From: Neobacillus vireti
Lineage (GTDB): Bacteria > Bacillota > Bacilli > Bacillales > Cytobacillaceae
Assembly: GCF_001026695.1 (NCBI RefSeq)
Contig: NZ_LDNB01000012.1
Location: 553,378 to 617,377, forward strand
Direction of reading: 5' to 3'
Length of the DNA stretch: 64,000 bases
Shown one piece after another: positions 1-9,246 of the stretch (the stretch's first letter is position 1; each line of letters opens with the position of its first letter). Made by a program: the position numbers and the translations under genes. The notes beneath the pieces were generated by a model. It was not told the DNA's origin and made no database searches. It saw only the letters and a program-made list of their open reading frames with translations.

Positions 1-1
1 C

Positions 2-490
2 CTTTTATTTAAAGGACTTCAGGACATTCAAGGCTCAGAATATTTTCTTGTCGAAGCTGAAAGTAAACGGATTGGCAAGGCCGTTCAGTCTGAGGAATTA
101 ATGAATAGTAAGTTTAAAGGTACAAATCTCTATATCCATACGCCACTTGAACAACGGGTAAGGCATCTTGTTTCTGAATACGTTATACCTTATGAACAGG
201 AACCATGGTATTACGATAAAATCTCCGTGGGAATAGAAAAGGTATTGAAACGTATAAAAGATGCGGAGGTTAGGAAAGATCTTAAAGAAGCACTCACTGA
301 CCGGAATTATCCTGTCATGATTAAAATTTTACTTGAATCCTATTATGACCCGCGTTACGATCATGCCAGACAGGAGTACGAAGAAGATTTTATTGATATT
401 TTTGCTGATAACCCGCTTGATGCAGCCCAAAAAATTGAAGCTAAATTAGAAGAGTTAGCGGGCGAGGCAGTTCCTAAAGCACTAAATTAA
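2..490 (+). CDS. mnmH: tRNA 2-selenouridine synthase, C-terminal part (5' end cut by window)
   Basis: The reading frame is open from base 2, so this is the 3' part of a longer gene. MnmH (SelU/YbbB) replaces sulfur by selenium at the wobble 2-thiouridine of tRNAs for Lys, Glu and Gln, using selenophosphate. The visible part has the motif FLVEAESKRIGK, typical of the region after the P-loop domain, followed by an acidic helical tail (IFADNPLDAAQKIEAKLEEL). The rhodanese domain with its catalytic Cys would lie outside the window. A hairpin terminator follows. The presence of this gene implies selenophosphate synthesis, which agrees with the selenocysteine formate dehydrogenase near 29 kb. Identification rests on the C-terminal motif only; I am fairly confident. 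Confidence 0.82.
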   Translation, partial: LLFKGLQDIQGSEYFLVEAESKRIGKAVQSEELMNSKFKGTNLYIHTPLEQRVRHLVSEYVIPYEQEPWYYDKISVGIEKVLKRIKDAEVRKDLKEALTDRNYPVMIKILLESYYDPRYDHARQEYEEDFIDIFADNPLDAAQKIEAKLEELAGEAVPKALN

Positions 491-516
491 TGATGGCAAA
501 GATTAATAATTTATGG

Positions 517-550
517 AAGCACACGTATTGAAAGCGTGTGTTTTTTTTGT
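517..550 (+). terminator. Intrinsic terminator after mnmH
   Basis: Stem CACACG (520-525) pairs with CGTGTG (535-540) and is followed by nine T residues. It closes the mnmH transcript and separates it from odhA. Confidence 0.85.
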
Positions 551-716
551 TTTGGGGTATACATTTAAAGTGGTGCTTAGATTGGAAAATTAATTGTTTA
601 TTAAACATTTTTTTGTTCCTAATTAACACACACTAAACAATATTCATTACATAATTATGAAATGATAGTAGTAAAGGTGTTGTGAAGATACATATGTACT
701 AAGGAGGGATTGATGA

Positions 717-3569
717 ATGACCGGGCCTAAAGCAGATAAAAAAGTGCTATTAGAAGATTTTTTTGGTCCAAATCTTGGCTATTTGATTGATCAATTTGAA
801 AGGTATAAACAGGATCCATCTTCAGTTGAACATGAAATAGGTTTATTCTTTGAGGGGATGAATGAGGCTGATTTTTCCACGTTGGCTCCGAAGGTTCCAG
901 CTGATTTAGAAACAAGTCCTGTCCAGTACGAAAAAATAATCGCAGCAACAAAGCTTGCTGAAAATATTCGTACCTATGGGCATCTTGCTGCAAATATTTA
1001 TCCGTTAGAAAATCATAAACCTGATATAAGTCATCTTGAGTTTGAAGGGTATGGACTAAGTGAGGAGGACTTAAAGCAGCTGCCTGCTGCGATTTTTGCT
1101 AGGAAGGGGCTGTCAGCTCAGCGAACAGCACTGGAAGCCTATAACTCTTTAAAGGAAGTCTATACAAAATCAATTGCCTATGAATTTGACCATGTCCATG
1201 ATGCGAAGGAGAAAAATTGGTTGTTAGAGAGAATTGAAGGTAGGCAATTTCAATTACCTTTATCAAGGGACAAAAAGCTTACAATTTTAAAGAGACTATT
1301 TGAAGTGGAAGAGTTTGAAAAGTATCTTCATAAAACCTTTGTTGGCCAAAAGCGATTTTCGATTGAGGGACTAGATATAATGGTTCCACTCATTGATGAA
1401 ATTATTTCGGGGGGCGTTCTGAATGGTGCGGAATATATAAACATCGCGATGGCACACAGAGGCAGATTGAATGTTTTGGCACATGTACTAGGAAAACCGT
1501 ATGAAATGATTTTTGCAGAATTTCAGCATGCACCCAATAAAGAACTTGTCCCATCGGAGGGGTCGATTGGAATTAACTTTGGCTGGACAGGAGATGTAAA
1601 GTATCACTTGGGATTGAATCGCCAGCTCACCGCTGACCATTCAGGAAGGGTTAAGGTAACCCTTGCTAATAATCCCAGCCACCTTGAATTTGTGGGAGCA
1701 GTGGTTGAAGGATTTTCGCGTGCTGCACAGGATGATCGGAAGAAACCTGGCTATCCTATTGAAAATTTAAAATCAGCACTGTCGATATTAATCCATGGAG
1801 ATGCGGCATTCCCAGGCGAGGGCATCGTCGCTGAGACGTTAAACTTAAGCAGGCTTAACGGTTACCGTACGGGTGGGACTATCCATATTATTGCTAATAA
1901 CACGATTGGCTTTACGACGGAATCTAAGGATGCCCGTTCAACTCGTTATGCAAGTGATCTTGCAAAAGGATATGAGATTCCTATTCTTCATGTAAATGCC
2001 GACGATCCAGAGGCATGTATTGCTGCCGCCATGTTAGCGGGAGAATATCGGTCCGTTTTTCATAAGGATTTTCTCATTGACTTAGTGGGCTATCGTAGAT
2101 TTGGCCATAATGAAATGGATGAACCGATGACAACGAGCCCGCAAATGTATACGCTTATTCACAAGCATCCAACGGTAAAAGAGATATATTCCTCAAGCTT
2201 GAAACAAGAGGGAATTGTCACTGAGGAACAGCTTACGGATATTCATAACAAGGTCCTTCAAAAACTAGAAGCAGCCAATAGTAAAGTTACAATGCTAAAG
2301 AAAAAGGAAGAGGAAGAGTTAAAGATTCCGGAACCTCCTAGTTTCAATAAGAAACAGGCATTAATATCAACCAAGGTTCCTTTAGAAATATTAAAAAGAA
2401 TAAACAGCGAATTACTTCAATGGCCAAAAGATTTTAATGTATTTAATAAGCTTGAAAAAATTTTGCAAAGACGGACCGCTGCACTTGATGAAACAGGGAA
2501 AATTGATTGGGCATTAGCCGAGACGCTTGCCTTTGCAACGATATTAGCAGATGGCACCCCGATTCGGATATCAGGTCAGGACAGCGAACGTGGTACATTT
2601 GCACAAAGAAATCTTGTCCTTCATGATAGCAAAACGGGAGAAACCTTCGTGCCCTTGCATCATTTTTCGGATGCTAAGGCATCGTTTGCGGTCTATAATA
2701 GTCCATTAACAGAAGCAGCAGTAGTTGGATTCGACTATGGATATCATGTCTTTTCTCCGGAAACATTAGTCATTTGGGAAGCGCAATATGGTGATTTTGC
2801 TAATGCGGCACAGGTTATGTTTGATCAATTTATTGCTGCCGGCAGAGCCAAATGGGGACAAAAATCCGGGATTGTCCTGCTTCTGCCTCATGGTTACGAA
2901 GGACAAGGTCCAGAACATTCTAGCGCTAGGCTGGAGAGATTTTTACAATCAGCAGCTGAAAAAAACTGGACGGTTGTAAACCTGACTAGTGCAGCCCAAT
3001 ACTTTCATCTCCTCAGGCGTCAAGCCGCGATGCTTACGAAGGAGGAGATACGACCGCTTGTGATTATGGCGCCAAAAAGCCTTTTACGAAATCCACTTGT
3101 ATCTTCCTCTGCAAGTGATCTAAGTGAGGGAGAATTCAGGCCGGTGATTGAACATTTCACCTTTTCCAGGGAAGATGCAAAGGTAGAGAGGGTTGTTCTT
3201 TGTTCTGGAAAAATTGCAATTGATATCGCAGAACAACTGAAAGAGGCTAATGGGTTTGAATGGCTTCAGGTTATTAGACTGGAAGAAATTTATCCGTTCC
3301 CGACAGAGGAATTAACGACAATATTTTCTAAATTTAACAATCTGAAAGAGGTGCTTTGGGTTCAGGAAGAACCTAAGAATATGGGCGCTTGGAATTTTGT
3401 TGAACCACGCATACGTGAAATAGTTTCCAATGGTATAAATGTTGATTATATTGGACGACGCCGGCGATCAAGCCCTGCTGAAGGTGATCCAAATGTTCAT
3501 AAACTAACTCAATCAAAAATTCTTCAATTAGCATTAACGAGGGTTGAAGTTGAAGAAGGGGGTAATTAA
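717..3569 (+). CDS. odhA: 2-oxoglutarate dehydrogenase E1 component
   Basis: Thiamine-diphosphate-dependent E1 of the 2-oxoglutarate dehydrogenase complex (TCA cycle), which decarboxylates 2-oxoglutarate and passes the succinyl group to the lipoyl arm of OdhB. The 950-residue length matches Bacillus OdhA (about 944). Visible signatures are the E1 motif [18 protein letters not shown] near residue 245, [17 protein letters not shown] in the ThDP domain, [12 protein letters not shown], and the C-terminal [14 protein letters not shown] typical of this family. AAGGAGG at 701-707 is 9 bases from ATG 717. An out-of-frame ATG at 713 would be too close and is not used. Only 2 bases separate it from odhB, so the two form an operon. 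Confidence 0.97.
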   Translation: MTGPKADKKVLLEDFFGPNLGYLIDQFERYKQDPSSVEHEIGLFFEGMNEADFSTLAPKVPADLETSPVQYEKIIAATKLAENIRTYGHLAANIYPLENHKPDISHLEFEGYGLSEEDLKQLPAAIFARKGLSAQRTALEAYNSLKEVYTKSIAYEFDHVHDAKEKNWLLERIEGRQFQLPLSRDKKLTILKRLFEVEEFEKYLHKTFVGQKRFSIEGLDIMVPLIDEIISGGVLNGAEYINIAMAHRGRLNVLAHVLGKPYEMIFAEFQHAPNKELVPSEGSIGINFGWTGDVKYHLGLNRQLTADHSGRVKVTLANNPSHLEFVGAVVEGFSRAAQDDRKKPGYPIENLKSALSILIHGDAAFPGEGIVAETLNLSRLNGYRTGGTIHIIANNTIGFTTESKDARSTRYASDLAKGYEIPILHVNADDPEACIAAAMLAGEYRSVFHKDFLIDLVGYRRFGHNEMDEPMTTSPQMYTLIHKHPTVKEIYSSSLKQEGIVTEEQLTDIHNKVLQKLEAANSKVTMLKKKEEEELKIPEPPSFNKKQALISTKVPLEILKRINSELLQWPKDFNVFNKLEKILQRRTAALDETGKIDWALAETLAFATILADGTPIRISGQDSERGTFAQRNLVLHDSKTGETFVPLHHFSDAKASFAVYNSPLTEAAVVGFDYGYHVFSPETLVIWEAQYGDFANAAQVMFDQFIAAGRAKWGQKSGIVLLLPHGYEGQGPEHSSARLERFLQSAAEKNWTVVNLTSAAQYFHLLRRQAAMLTKEEIRPLVIMAPKSLLRNPLVSSSASDLSEGEFRPVIEHFTFSREDAKVERVVLCSGKIAIDIAEQLKEANGFEWLQVIRLEEIYPFPTEELTTIFSKFNNLKEVLWVQEEPKNMGAWNFVEPRIREIVSNGINVDYIGRRRRSSPAEGDPNVHKLTQSKILQLALTRVEVEEGGN

Positions 3570-3571
3570 TT

Positions 3572-4831
3572 ATGGCTGATATAGTAGTGCCTGAATTAGC
3601 AGAATCGATTTCAGAAGGAACGATTGCGAAATGGTTAAAGGATGTCGGGGAACATGTTGAGCAAGGTGATTATCTAGTAGAACTGGAAACCGATAAAGTA
3701 AATGTAGAAATTATCTCAGACTTTTCCGGTATTCTTACTGAACAGAAATTTACTGAAGGCGATACAGTCAAAGTGGGGGAGGCAATTGCCACTGTAGATG
3801 AAAGTGCTCGGACTGCTCCAGAAACTAAACAAGCCGAATCAATTAAAAATGAAAATATGGAAACTTCGCCAGAAAGTGCTGGTACCGATGCCATTTCTAA
3901 GAATCCGCCGGTGGAAAATAAAGAAAATAAAGCTTTGCCTCCAATCGCTTCTCCGGCGGCACGACGGCTTGCAAGGGAGAAGGGGCTTGATTTAAATGAA
4001 ATTAGGACAGCGGATCCACTAGGAAGAATAAGAAAACAGGATGTAAGTTCTTATCAGCCGAATCCTAATCAAAACAATCAGGGTGTGCCGAAGGCGGATC
4101 CAAAAGGAGAAGGCGTCCTAGATAGTGAAAAACCAATCATCTATGAACGGATGTCAAGACGCAGGCAAACCATTGCGAAACGGCTGGTAGAGGTTCAGCA
4201 AACGGCTGCGATGCTGACGACATTTAATGAAATTGATATGACTGCAGTAATGGACTTGAGGAAACGAAGAAAAGATAAATTCTTCGAAGAGCATGATGTC
4301 CGGCTCGGTTTTATGTCCTTTTTCACGAAAGCGGTCGTAGCCGCCTTAAAGAAATTCCCTTATATTAATGCTGAAATTCAGGAAGACCAACTGCTGGTTA
4401 AAAAGTTTTATGACATTGGGATTGCTGTAGCGGCTGAGGAAGGACTTGTCGTCCCTGTTGTTAGGGATGCTGACCGTAAATCTTTTGCTGAAATTGAAAT
4501 GGATATTATGGAGCTTGCCGAAAAGGCAAGGACAAATAAATTAGCATTAAAGGATTTACAAGGCGGAACGTTCACGATTACAAATGGCGGAGTGTTTGGA
4601 TCTTTACTATCTACTCCTATCCTTAATGGCCCGCAGGTCGGAATCCTTGGAATGCACAAAATTCAACTTCGCCCAGTGGCGATTGATAAAGAGAAAATGG
4701 AAAATCGTCCAATGATGTATGTGGCTCTTTCCTATGACCATCGAATTGTAGATGGGAAAGAGGCCGTCAGTTTCCTTAGTAAAATAAAAGAATTGCTGGA
4801 GGATCCGGAGAATTTACTTCTTGAGGGATAA
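3572..4831 (+). CDS. odhB: Dihydrolipoyllysine succinyltransferase (E2 of 2-oxoglutarate dehydrogenase)
   Basis: E2 core of the 2-oxoglutarate dehydrogenase complex; it transfers succinyl from lipoyl-lysine to CoA. Domains in order: one lipoyl domain (residues about 1-76, lipoylated Lys in [11 protein letters not shown]), a charged linker, a peripheral-subunit-binding domain (about 125-160, [18 protein letters not shown]) and the catalytic domain with the active-site motif SYDHRIVDG near the C-terminus. At 419 residues it matches Bacillus OdhB. It lies directly downstream of odhA and ends at a strong terminator. As in Bacillus, the E3 subunit is not encoded here. Confidence 0.97.
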   Translation: MADIVVPELAESISEGTIAKWLKDVGEHVEQGDYLVELETDKVNVEIISDFSGILTEQKFTEGDTVKVGEAIATVDESARTAPETKQAESIKNENMETSPESAGTDAISKNPPVENKENKALPPIASPAARRLAREKGLDLNEIRTADPLGRIRKQDVSSYQPNPNQNNQGVPKADPKGEGVLDSEKPIIYERMSRRRQTIAKRLVEVQQTAAMLTTFNEIDMTAVMDLRKRRKDKFFEEHDVRLGFMSFFTKAVVAALKKFPYINAEIQEDQLLVKKFYDIGIAVAAEEGLVVPVVRDADRKSFAEIEMDIMELAEKARTNKLALKDLQGGTFTITNGGVFGSLLSTPILNGPQVGILGMHKIQLRPVAIDKEKMENRPMMYVALSYDHRIVDGKEAVSFLSKIKELLEDPENLLLEG

Positions 4832-4846
4832 AACGATCTAAGCTTT

Positions 4847-4880
4847 AAAAAAACCGCTGAAACTCTATTCAGCGGTTTTT
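4847..4880. terminator. Terminator between odhB and sda, bidirectional
   Basis: Stem ACCGCTGA (4853-4860) pairs with TCAGCGGT (4869-4876), with A and T runs on both sides. It can end odhAB on the plus strand and sda on the minus strand. Confidence 0.85.
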
Positions 4881-4894
4881 CCATGTATGAATGA

Positions 4895-5029
4895 CTAACG
4901 GATCTTGATCGGCCCTAAACCGCGGCGCCTGATTTCATCTTTTAATATCTTTATCCATTCCTTTTCCTTTCCAGTTTTTAATGCATCCCGATACGAAACA
5001 ACCAACTGCTCGTTACTCATAATTTTCAA
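4895..5029 (-). CDS. sda: Sda-like sporulation checkpoint protein
   Basis: A 44-residue helical-hairpin protein resembling Sda, which binds the dimerisation domain of sporulation histidine kinases (KinA/KinB) and blocks phosphorelay entry when replication initiation or DNA integrity is disturbed. Recognisable features are the pattern MSNEQLVVSYRDAL, then a second helix ending EIRRRGLGPI, like the EIKRRSLGHI end of Bacillus Sda. I chose the TTG at 5029 because AAGGAGGG (5040-5047 on the complement) is about 10 bases upstream; the in-frame ATG at 5020 is about 20 bases from it. It is divergent from the acyl-CoA ligase. In Bacillus subtilis sda is DnaA-controlled, and a near-consensus DnaA box lies upstream at 5140. 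An N-terminal RKL resembling Bacillus Sda lies in frame just before the TTG, so a start further upstream is possible. Confidence 0.8.
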   Translation of the reverse strand: MKIMSNEQLVVSYRDALKTGKEKEWIKILKDEIRRRGLGPIKIR

Positions 5030-5058
5030 TTTGCGAATGCCCTCCTTGGAAAATGGAT

Positions 5059-5068
5059 TGAATATTCA
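5059..5068. promoter_or_regulatory. Palindrome TGAATATTCA, copy 1
   Basis: A perfect 10-bp palindrome just upstream of the sda ribosome site. An identical palindrome occurs 115 bp to the right. Half-site TGAAT resembles the FadR half-site of Bacillus fatty-acid genes, which would suit the neighbouring acyl-CoA ligase; this link is inference. Confidence 0.4.
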
Positions 5069-5139
5069 GTTTTAACTATTGTAATGGTTTTCTTTGTTTT
5101 TGAGAACCCCTATTTAACAATAAAAAAAAGATTCACACA

Positions 5140-5148
5140 TTTTCCACA
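5140..5148 (+). promoter_or_regulatory. Near-consensus DnaA box upstream of sda
   Basis: TTTTCCACA differs from the DnaA box TTATCCACA at one position. It lies about 110 bp upstream of sda, where Bacillus subtilis carries a cluster of DnaA sites controlling this gene. I see only one good site here. Confidence 0.4.
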
Positions 5149-5172
5149 AAGTGTAATTATATTTTAAAAATA

Positions 5173-5200
5173 TTGAATATTCATATAAATATGGTAACAT
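5173..5200 (+). promoter_or_regulatory. Putative promoter with TGAATATTCA palindrome (copy 2) for the acyl-CoA ligase
   Basis: TTGAAT (5173-5178) and TAACAT (5195-5200) form a plausible weak sigma-A pair with a 16-bp spacer. The palindrome TGAATATTCA (5174-5183) overlaps the -35 element, a typical position for a repressor site. A FadR-type TetR regulator is the natural candidate, by inference. Confidence 0.4.
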
Positions 5201-5245
5201 AATTTTGACAGCGTTTTATTTTAAAAGGACTAGGGGGAGAAAAGT

Positions 5246-6883
5246 TTGTCGACTTTATTGAATGTTACGATTGGTGAATTATTAGAAAAAAAGGCAGATT
5301 TGCATCCATATCATGAAGCTGTGATTTATTCAGACCGCAATTTACGCCTTACATATCGCGAATTTGATGATGTTTGCCGCAGGACCGCAAAAGGTCTTAT
5401 CAAATTAGGAATTGATAAAGGAGAACATCTTGCAGCTTGGTCGACAAATACGCCAGAATGGCTAATCACCCAATTTGCGACCGCGAAGATGGGGGCAGTC
5501 CTTGTGACCGTGAACACGAATTATCGCACAGCTGAACTGGAATATTTGTTGGAGCAATCAGATGCCACCACAATCATATTAATGGATACCTGGAAAGATT
5601 CATCTTATATCGAGATGCTCAATGAGATTGTACCGGAATTAAAAGATGCTGAGCCTGGTAAGTTGAAAAGCAGCCGTTTGCCCTTTTTAAAAAATGTCAT
5701 CGTCCTTGGGGAACAAAAATATCCTGGAACCTATTGCTGGGATGACATTTTAAAACTTGGCGAAACCGTTACAGATGAGGAATTAAATGAACGAATGTCT
5801 TCTCTCGACCCGGAGGATGTCATAAATATGCAGTACACCTCAGGAACAACCGGGTTCCCAAAAGGAGTAATGCTCACCCATAACAATATCGTCAATAATG
5901 GTTTTAATATTGCTGGCTGTATGGATCTGAAAACAGAGGACAGGCTTTGTATACCTGTACCGTTTTTCCATTGCTTCGGCTGTGTTCTCGGAATTATGGC
6001 CTGTGTATCTGTTGGTGCCACAATGGTTCCGGTTCAAGAATTCAATCCAAAAAGAGTTTTACAAACCGTTCAAGATGAAAAATGTACAGGGCTTCACGGC
6101 GTTCCTACGATGTTCATAGCCGAATTAAATGATCTTGATTTTGAAAAGTATGATTTATCCACGCTTAGGACAGGAATTATGGCGGGATCGAATTGTCCAA
6201 TAGAGGTGATGAAAGCAGTTATCGAACAGATGGGAGCTGCCGAAATAACAATCGCATACGGGCAAACAGAATCATCACCAGTTATCACACAAACAAGAAC
6301 TGATGACCCGATTGAATTGCGTGTTGAAACGGTAGGTAAGGCACTTCCGAATGTTGAAGTGAAAATTGTTGAGCCTGGGACGTGCAAGGAAGTAGCTCGG
6401 GGCGTACAGGGAGAGTTATGTACAAAAGGTTACCATGTTATGAAGGGGTATTATAAAAATCCTGAGGCCACAAAGGAAGCCATCGATAAAGATGGCTGGC
6501 TCCATACAGGCGATTTAGCTGTAATGGCCGAAAATGGCTATTGCAAAATTACCGGCCGTCTAAAAGATATGATCATCAGGGGAGGGGAAAATATTTATCC
6601 GCGTGAAATTGAAGAATTTCTCTATTCCTATCCAAAAATTCTTGATATCCAGGTAGTTGGTGTTCCAAATGAAGTTTATGGGGAGGAGGTAATGGCTTGG
6701 ATTATTTTAAAAGAGGGGGAATCTGCCACTGTAGAAGAAATTCAGGAATATTGTAAAGGGAAGATTTCCAAACATAAAATTCCGCGTTACATAAATTTTA
6801 CTGATTCTTATCCAATGACTGCATCGGGGAAAATCCAGAAATTCCTCCTTAGGGAACAATCTGTTAACAGTGTCAAAAAATAA
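5246..6883 (+). CDS. AMP-forming acyl-CoA synthetase (fatty-acid-CoA ligase, YngI-like)
   Basis: Adenylate-forming enzyme that activates a carboxylic acid, most likely a medium- or long-chain fatty acid, with ATP and CoA. The ATP-binding P-loop YTSGTTGFPKGVMLTHNN is near residues 196-215, the AMP motif YGQTE near 349, and the hinge/C-terminal motif GRLKDMIIRGGENIYPREIE near 440-460 with the catalytic Lys close to the end (TASGKIQKF). The 545-residue length fits YngI-type enzymes. Start TTG 5246 is preceded by AGGGGGA at good spacing. It stands alone, divergent from sda, behind a promoter overlapped by a palindrome. The exact substrate cannot be read from sequence. Confidence 0.9.
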   Translation: MSTLLNVTIGELLEKKADLHPYHEAVIYSDRNLRLTYREFDDVCRRTAKGLIKLGIDKGEHLAAWSTNTPEWLITQFATAKMGAVLVTVNTNYRTAELEYLLEQSDATTIILMDTWKDSSYIEMLNEIVPELKDAEPGKLKSSRLPFLKNVIVLGEQKYPGTYCWDDILKLGETVTDEELNERMSSLDPEDVINMQYTSGTTGFPKGVMLTHNNIVNNGFNIAGCMDLKTEDRLCIPVPFFHCFGCVLGIMACVSVGATMVPVQEFNPKRVLQTVQDEKCTGLHGVPTMFIAELNDLDFEKYDLSTLRTGIMAGSNCPIEVMKAVIEQMGAAEITIAYGQTESSPVITQTRTDDPIELRVETVGKALPNVEVKIVEPGTCKEVARGVQGELCTKGYHVMKGYYKNPEATKEAIDKDGWLHTGDLAVMAENGYCKITGRLKDMIIRGGENIYPREIEEFLYSYPKILDIQVVGVPNEVYGEEVMAWIILKEGESATVEEIQEYCKGKISKHKIPRYINFTDSYPMTASGKIQKFLLREQSVNSVKK

Positions 6884-6982
6884 AATGATTTCAATAGTCG
6901 AAGAACACGATATTGTTGCACTGCATTGCTCCAATTGATTATACTAATAATTGGACAATGACCGAAAGGAACGGTGGCAGCA

Positions 6983-7186
6983 ATGATTCATTTATCTTGG
7001 CGTGATCGGGAAACAATTAAGAAAGTAAAATGTGTTCATACAGATGCAAAAAAATATCTTGTCAGTAATACCTTAACGGCAGGGAATTACTATGATGTGA
7101 AAAATGAGACAGAAGAGTTTTATTACCTTATCGACAATACCGGAAAAATCGGCGGCTTTTACAAAGAATATTTCCAAGAAGTTTAA
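6983..7186 (+). CDS. Small DUF6501-type protein
   Basis: A 67-residue soluble protein beginning MIHLSWRDRETIKKVKC and ending in GGFYKEYF. It resembles a conserved Bacillaceae family of unknown function that I know as DUF6501. I chose ATG 6983, with GGTGG five bases upstream, rather than the in-frame GTG at 6974, because the family starts at MIHL. It has no membrane segment or catalytic motif that I can recognise. It is a single-gene unit ended by a shared terminator. Confidence 0.75.
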   Translation: MIHLSWRDRETIKKVKCVHTDAKKYLVSNTLTAGNYYDVKNETEEFYYLIDNTGKIGGFYKEYFQEV

Positions 7187-7193
7187 CTCCAAT

Positions 7194-7221
7194 AAATGCC
7201 TGGCTTAACAGCCAGGCATTT
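7194..7221. terminator. Bidirectional terminator
   Basis: A perfect 11-bp stem, AAATGCCTGGC (7194-7204) with GCCAGGCATTT (7211-7221), separates two convergent genes. Confidence 0.85.
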
Positions 7222-7238
7222 AATAATAATATTAGCCA

Positions 7239-7838
7239 TTATCTTTGGTTAGGGAACACCCTGCGGATGGTATCGGTAAAATCGTTAAAGAAACCTGAGA
7301 TTGGTCTGCCATTTCGAATATCGCCTGAATAAGTATTCATTCGATCATAGAAATCTGGATTAACGGATACATAAACATTGTCGATATCCCGATCGACAGA
7401 TTTAACCGCACGGGAAATTTTATCCTCAATAGTTGATGTCAATTCGTTTCGAGATGAACGGTCCAACTTAGCAGCAACGTAAGCGTTATTTTCGGTTACG
7501 ATAACATTGGCTCGGTCCACTTCAGGTAAATCCGCTACCTTATCTGCAGCCTTATCAGCTACTCTCATTTTTGACTGATTGTTCCCAACATTATTTCGAT
7601 TATCATTACGTACATTTCTTACATTGGTACGATTCATATTTCGATCAATCCCTGTGTCACTTGTATCAATACCCGTAATGGCAGGACCGCCGGGGTAATT
7701 AGGATTGGTGTAATTTACCCTAGTAGGTTCTGTTGCATTTCGGTTGCGGGCAACATTATCATTGACATTATTCCGTGCGCAACCGGATAAGTAAAGACTA
7801 AAGATGAGGGTTGAAATGACGAATAAACTTTTTTTCAT
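7239..7838 (-). CDS. YhcN/YlaJ-family sporulation lipoprotein
   Basis: A 199-residue exported lipoprotein. The N-terminus has a signal peptide ending in the lipobox LSGC (Cys20). An Asn/Arg-rich low-complexity stretch follows (about 23-90, many NRN repeats), then the conserved YhcN/YlaJ domain (about 90-199, ADKVADLPEVDRANVIVTEN and DNVYVSVNPDFYDRM). Family members are sporulation or spore-membrane lipoproteins made in the forespore and help spore outgrowth. The ribosome site is AGGAG just upstream of ATG 7838. The gene appears monocistronic. Confidence 0.88.
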   Translation of the reverse strand: MKKSLFVISTLIFSLYLSGCARNNVNDNVARNRNATEPTRVNYTNPNYPGGPAITGIDTSDTGIDRNMNRTNVRNVRNDNRNNVGNNQSKMRVADKAADKVADLPEVDRANVIVTENNAYVAAKLDRSSRNELTSTIEDKISRAVKSVDRDIDNVYVSVNPDFYDRMNTYSGDIRNGRPISGFFNDFTDTIRRVFPNQR

Positions 7839-7929
7839 GTTGTTTTAACACTCCTTTTGTCTTAGTGGTACAACATTAGGATTCCAAAATTGAATCAAAC
7901 TATCCTTACAAACAAAATGGAAAAAAATA

Positions 7930-7960
7930 AAAAGAAGCGCTCAAATTGCGCTTCTTTTTT
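7930..7960. terminator. Terminator downstream of yidC
   Basis: AGAAGCGC pairs with GCGCTTCT around a 7-base loop, with T/A runs on both sides. On the minus strand it ends the yidC transcript. Confidence 0.8.
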
Positions 7961-7966
7961 GTCCCT

Positions 7967-8758
7967 TTATTTTTGCTTAACCGGCATTACTTCCGGTTTT
8001 TTCGTTTGATAAAGCTTTCTGCTTATCAGTGTTTGAACAGTTAAGAATAATCCACCCACTACCCAATAAAGCGGCAGGGCCGCTGGAGCGCTAAATGAAA
8101 ACATGACAATCATCAATGGAGAAAGTAATCCCATGTACTTCATTTGCTGCTGCTGTGCTGTTGGCATATTAGATTGTGAAACCTTAAATTGAAAATAATA
8201 AATAATCCCGGCGATTATGGTAATCGCTATATCAGGATGTCCAAGGCTAAACCATAAGAATTTATGGTGTGCAATCTCTTGAGATCCGCGAATCGCATAA
8301 TAAAAGGCCGTTAGAATTGGCATTTGAATCAGCAATGGTAGACAGCCCATATTTAAGGGATTTACACCATGCTTTTTATACAAGCCCATCATTTCAGCTT
8401 GAAGTTCTTGCTTTTTCTTTGGATCTTTTTCGGTCTTCATTTTCTTTTGAACAGCATCCATTTCAGGCTTTAGAACATCCATTTTCTCTTTCATGCCCAT
8501 TTGGTTTTTATACTGTTTTAGCATTAATGGCATTAAGATGAGTCTGATTATTACTGTCACAAGGATAATAGCTAACCCATAGTTTCCATTAAATAATTCG
8601 GCAACAGATCTAATGAAAATCCATAACGGATGAACAAGAAAATCGTGGAAAAAATTTCCGTTTGTCCCGCTGGGATCTTGTGAAGAGCATCCAGAAAGCA
8701 ATAAGGTTGTTAACGATAAAAGAGTGATTAGTATAAGTGAAGAACGTTTTGTTTTCAT
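7967..8758 (-). CDS. yidC: Membrane protein insertase YidC (SpoIIIJ/YqjG type)
   Basis: YidC/Oxa1 insertase, which inserts and folds membrane proteins alone or with SecYEG. The 263 residues begin with a lipoprotein signal (LLSGCSSQ, Cys24). Five membrane segments follow, with the conserved hydrophilic loop KMKTEKDPKKKQELQAEMMGL and the motif NMGCLPLLIQMPI, typical of Gram-positive YidC. Bacillus has two paralogues (SpoIIIJ, needed for sporulation, and YqjG); the sequence alone does not let me say which this is. It is not next to rnpA/jag here, which favours the second-copy type. Ribosome site AGGAGG precedes ATG 8758. Confidence 0.93.
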   Translation of the reverse strand: MKTKRSSLILITLLSLTTLLLSGCSSQDPSGTNGNFFHDFLVHPLWIFIRSVAELFNGNYGLAIILVTVIIRLILMPLMLKQYKNQMGMKEKMDVLKPEMDAVQKKMKTEKDPKKKQELQAEMMGLYKKHGVNPLNMGCLPLLIQMPILTAFYYAIRGSQEIAHHKFLWFSLGHPDIAITIIAGIIYYFQFKVSQSNMPTAQQQQMKYMGLLSPLMIVMFSFSAPAALPLYWVVGGLFLTVQTLISRKLYQTKKPEVMPVKQK

Positions 8759-8785
8759 ATTTCCTCCTAAAATGTGGATAGATTG

Positions 8786-9076
8786 TTAAGTAAGAAGGAA
8801 GGAAATAGGTTCTTCGGAATCATCTTGAGAATATTCTTTTTTGCGTATAAATTTTACAATTCTAATGAGAATAAAACTGATATTTAAACAGCTTTTTTTC
8901 TTATAAAAAAACAATGGATGAATAATTTTTGTGTTCGCAGGATTTGATAGGGAGCCAATAAATGAATATTCCACACCCCATGCCAATAAAAATTTCAGTA
9001 TTAAACCAAAGTAAATACTGATATAAAGTGCATTCAGGGTATTAATATCCGAATGATCGATAAGTAACTGAAACAA
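8786..9076 (-). CDS. Hypothetical small membrane protein
   Basis: A 96-codon frame from TTG 9076 with GAGGTGA about 8 bases upstream. Residues about 14-34 form one hydrophobic segment (ALYISIYFGLILKFLLAW); the rest is basic and hydrophobic with an acidic tail. I recognise no family. It lies directly upstream of yidC on the same strand. Codon content is not convincing beyond about residue 45, so it may be a decayed gene or a chance frame. Confidence 0.35.
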   Translation of the reverse strand: MFQLLIDHSDINTLNALYISIYFGLILKFLLAWGVEYSFIGSLSNPANTKIIHPLFFYKKKSCLNISFILIRIVKFIRKKEYSQDDSEEPISFLLT

Positions 9077-9207
9077 AAATTATCACCTCGTTTGTGTAAC
9101 CAATGATATGAGTATATAGGAGAATAGCTAAATAATCAATTTAAACTATAGCAAAATACCAGTGTTTGAAAACTTTAATAAGTGTAAAATGGGCATCGAT
9201 AAACAAC

Positions 9208-9235
9208 AACACCGATTCCATTTGGAAGCGGTGTT
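9208..9235 (-). terminator. Terminator downstream of pflA
   Basis: AACACCG (9208-9214) pairs with CGGTGTT (9229-9235), with inner TTCC/GGAA pairing. The following tract on the minus strand is only partly T-rich. Confidence 0.6.
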
Positions 9236-9246
9236 CATAAAAAACG

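Noticed and set aside
727..993. 88-codon minus-strand frame inside odhA
   Set aside because: Shadow of a well-supported gene on the other strand.
5191..5245. Alternative ATG start for the acyl-CoA ligase upstream of TTG 5246
   Set aside because: No in-frame ATG with a ribosome site; TTG 5246 has AGGGGGA at the right distance.
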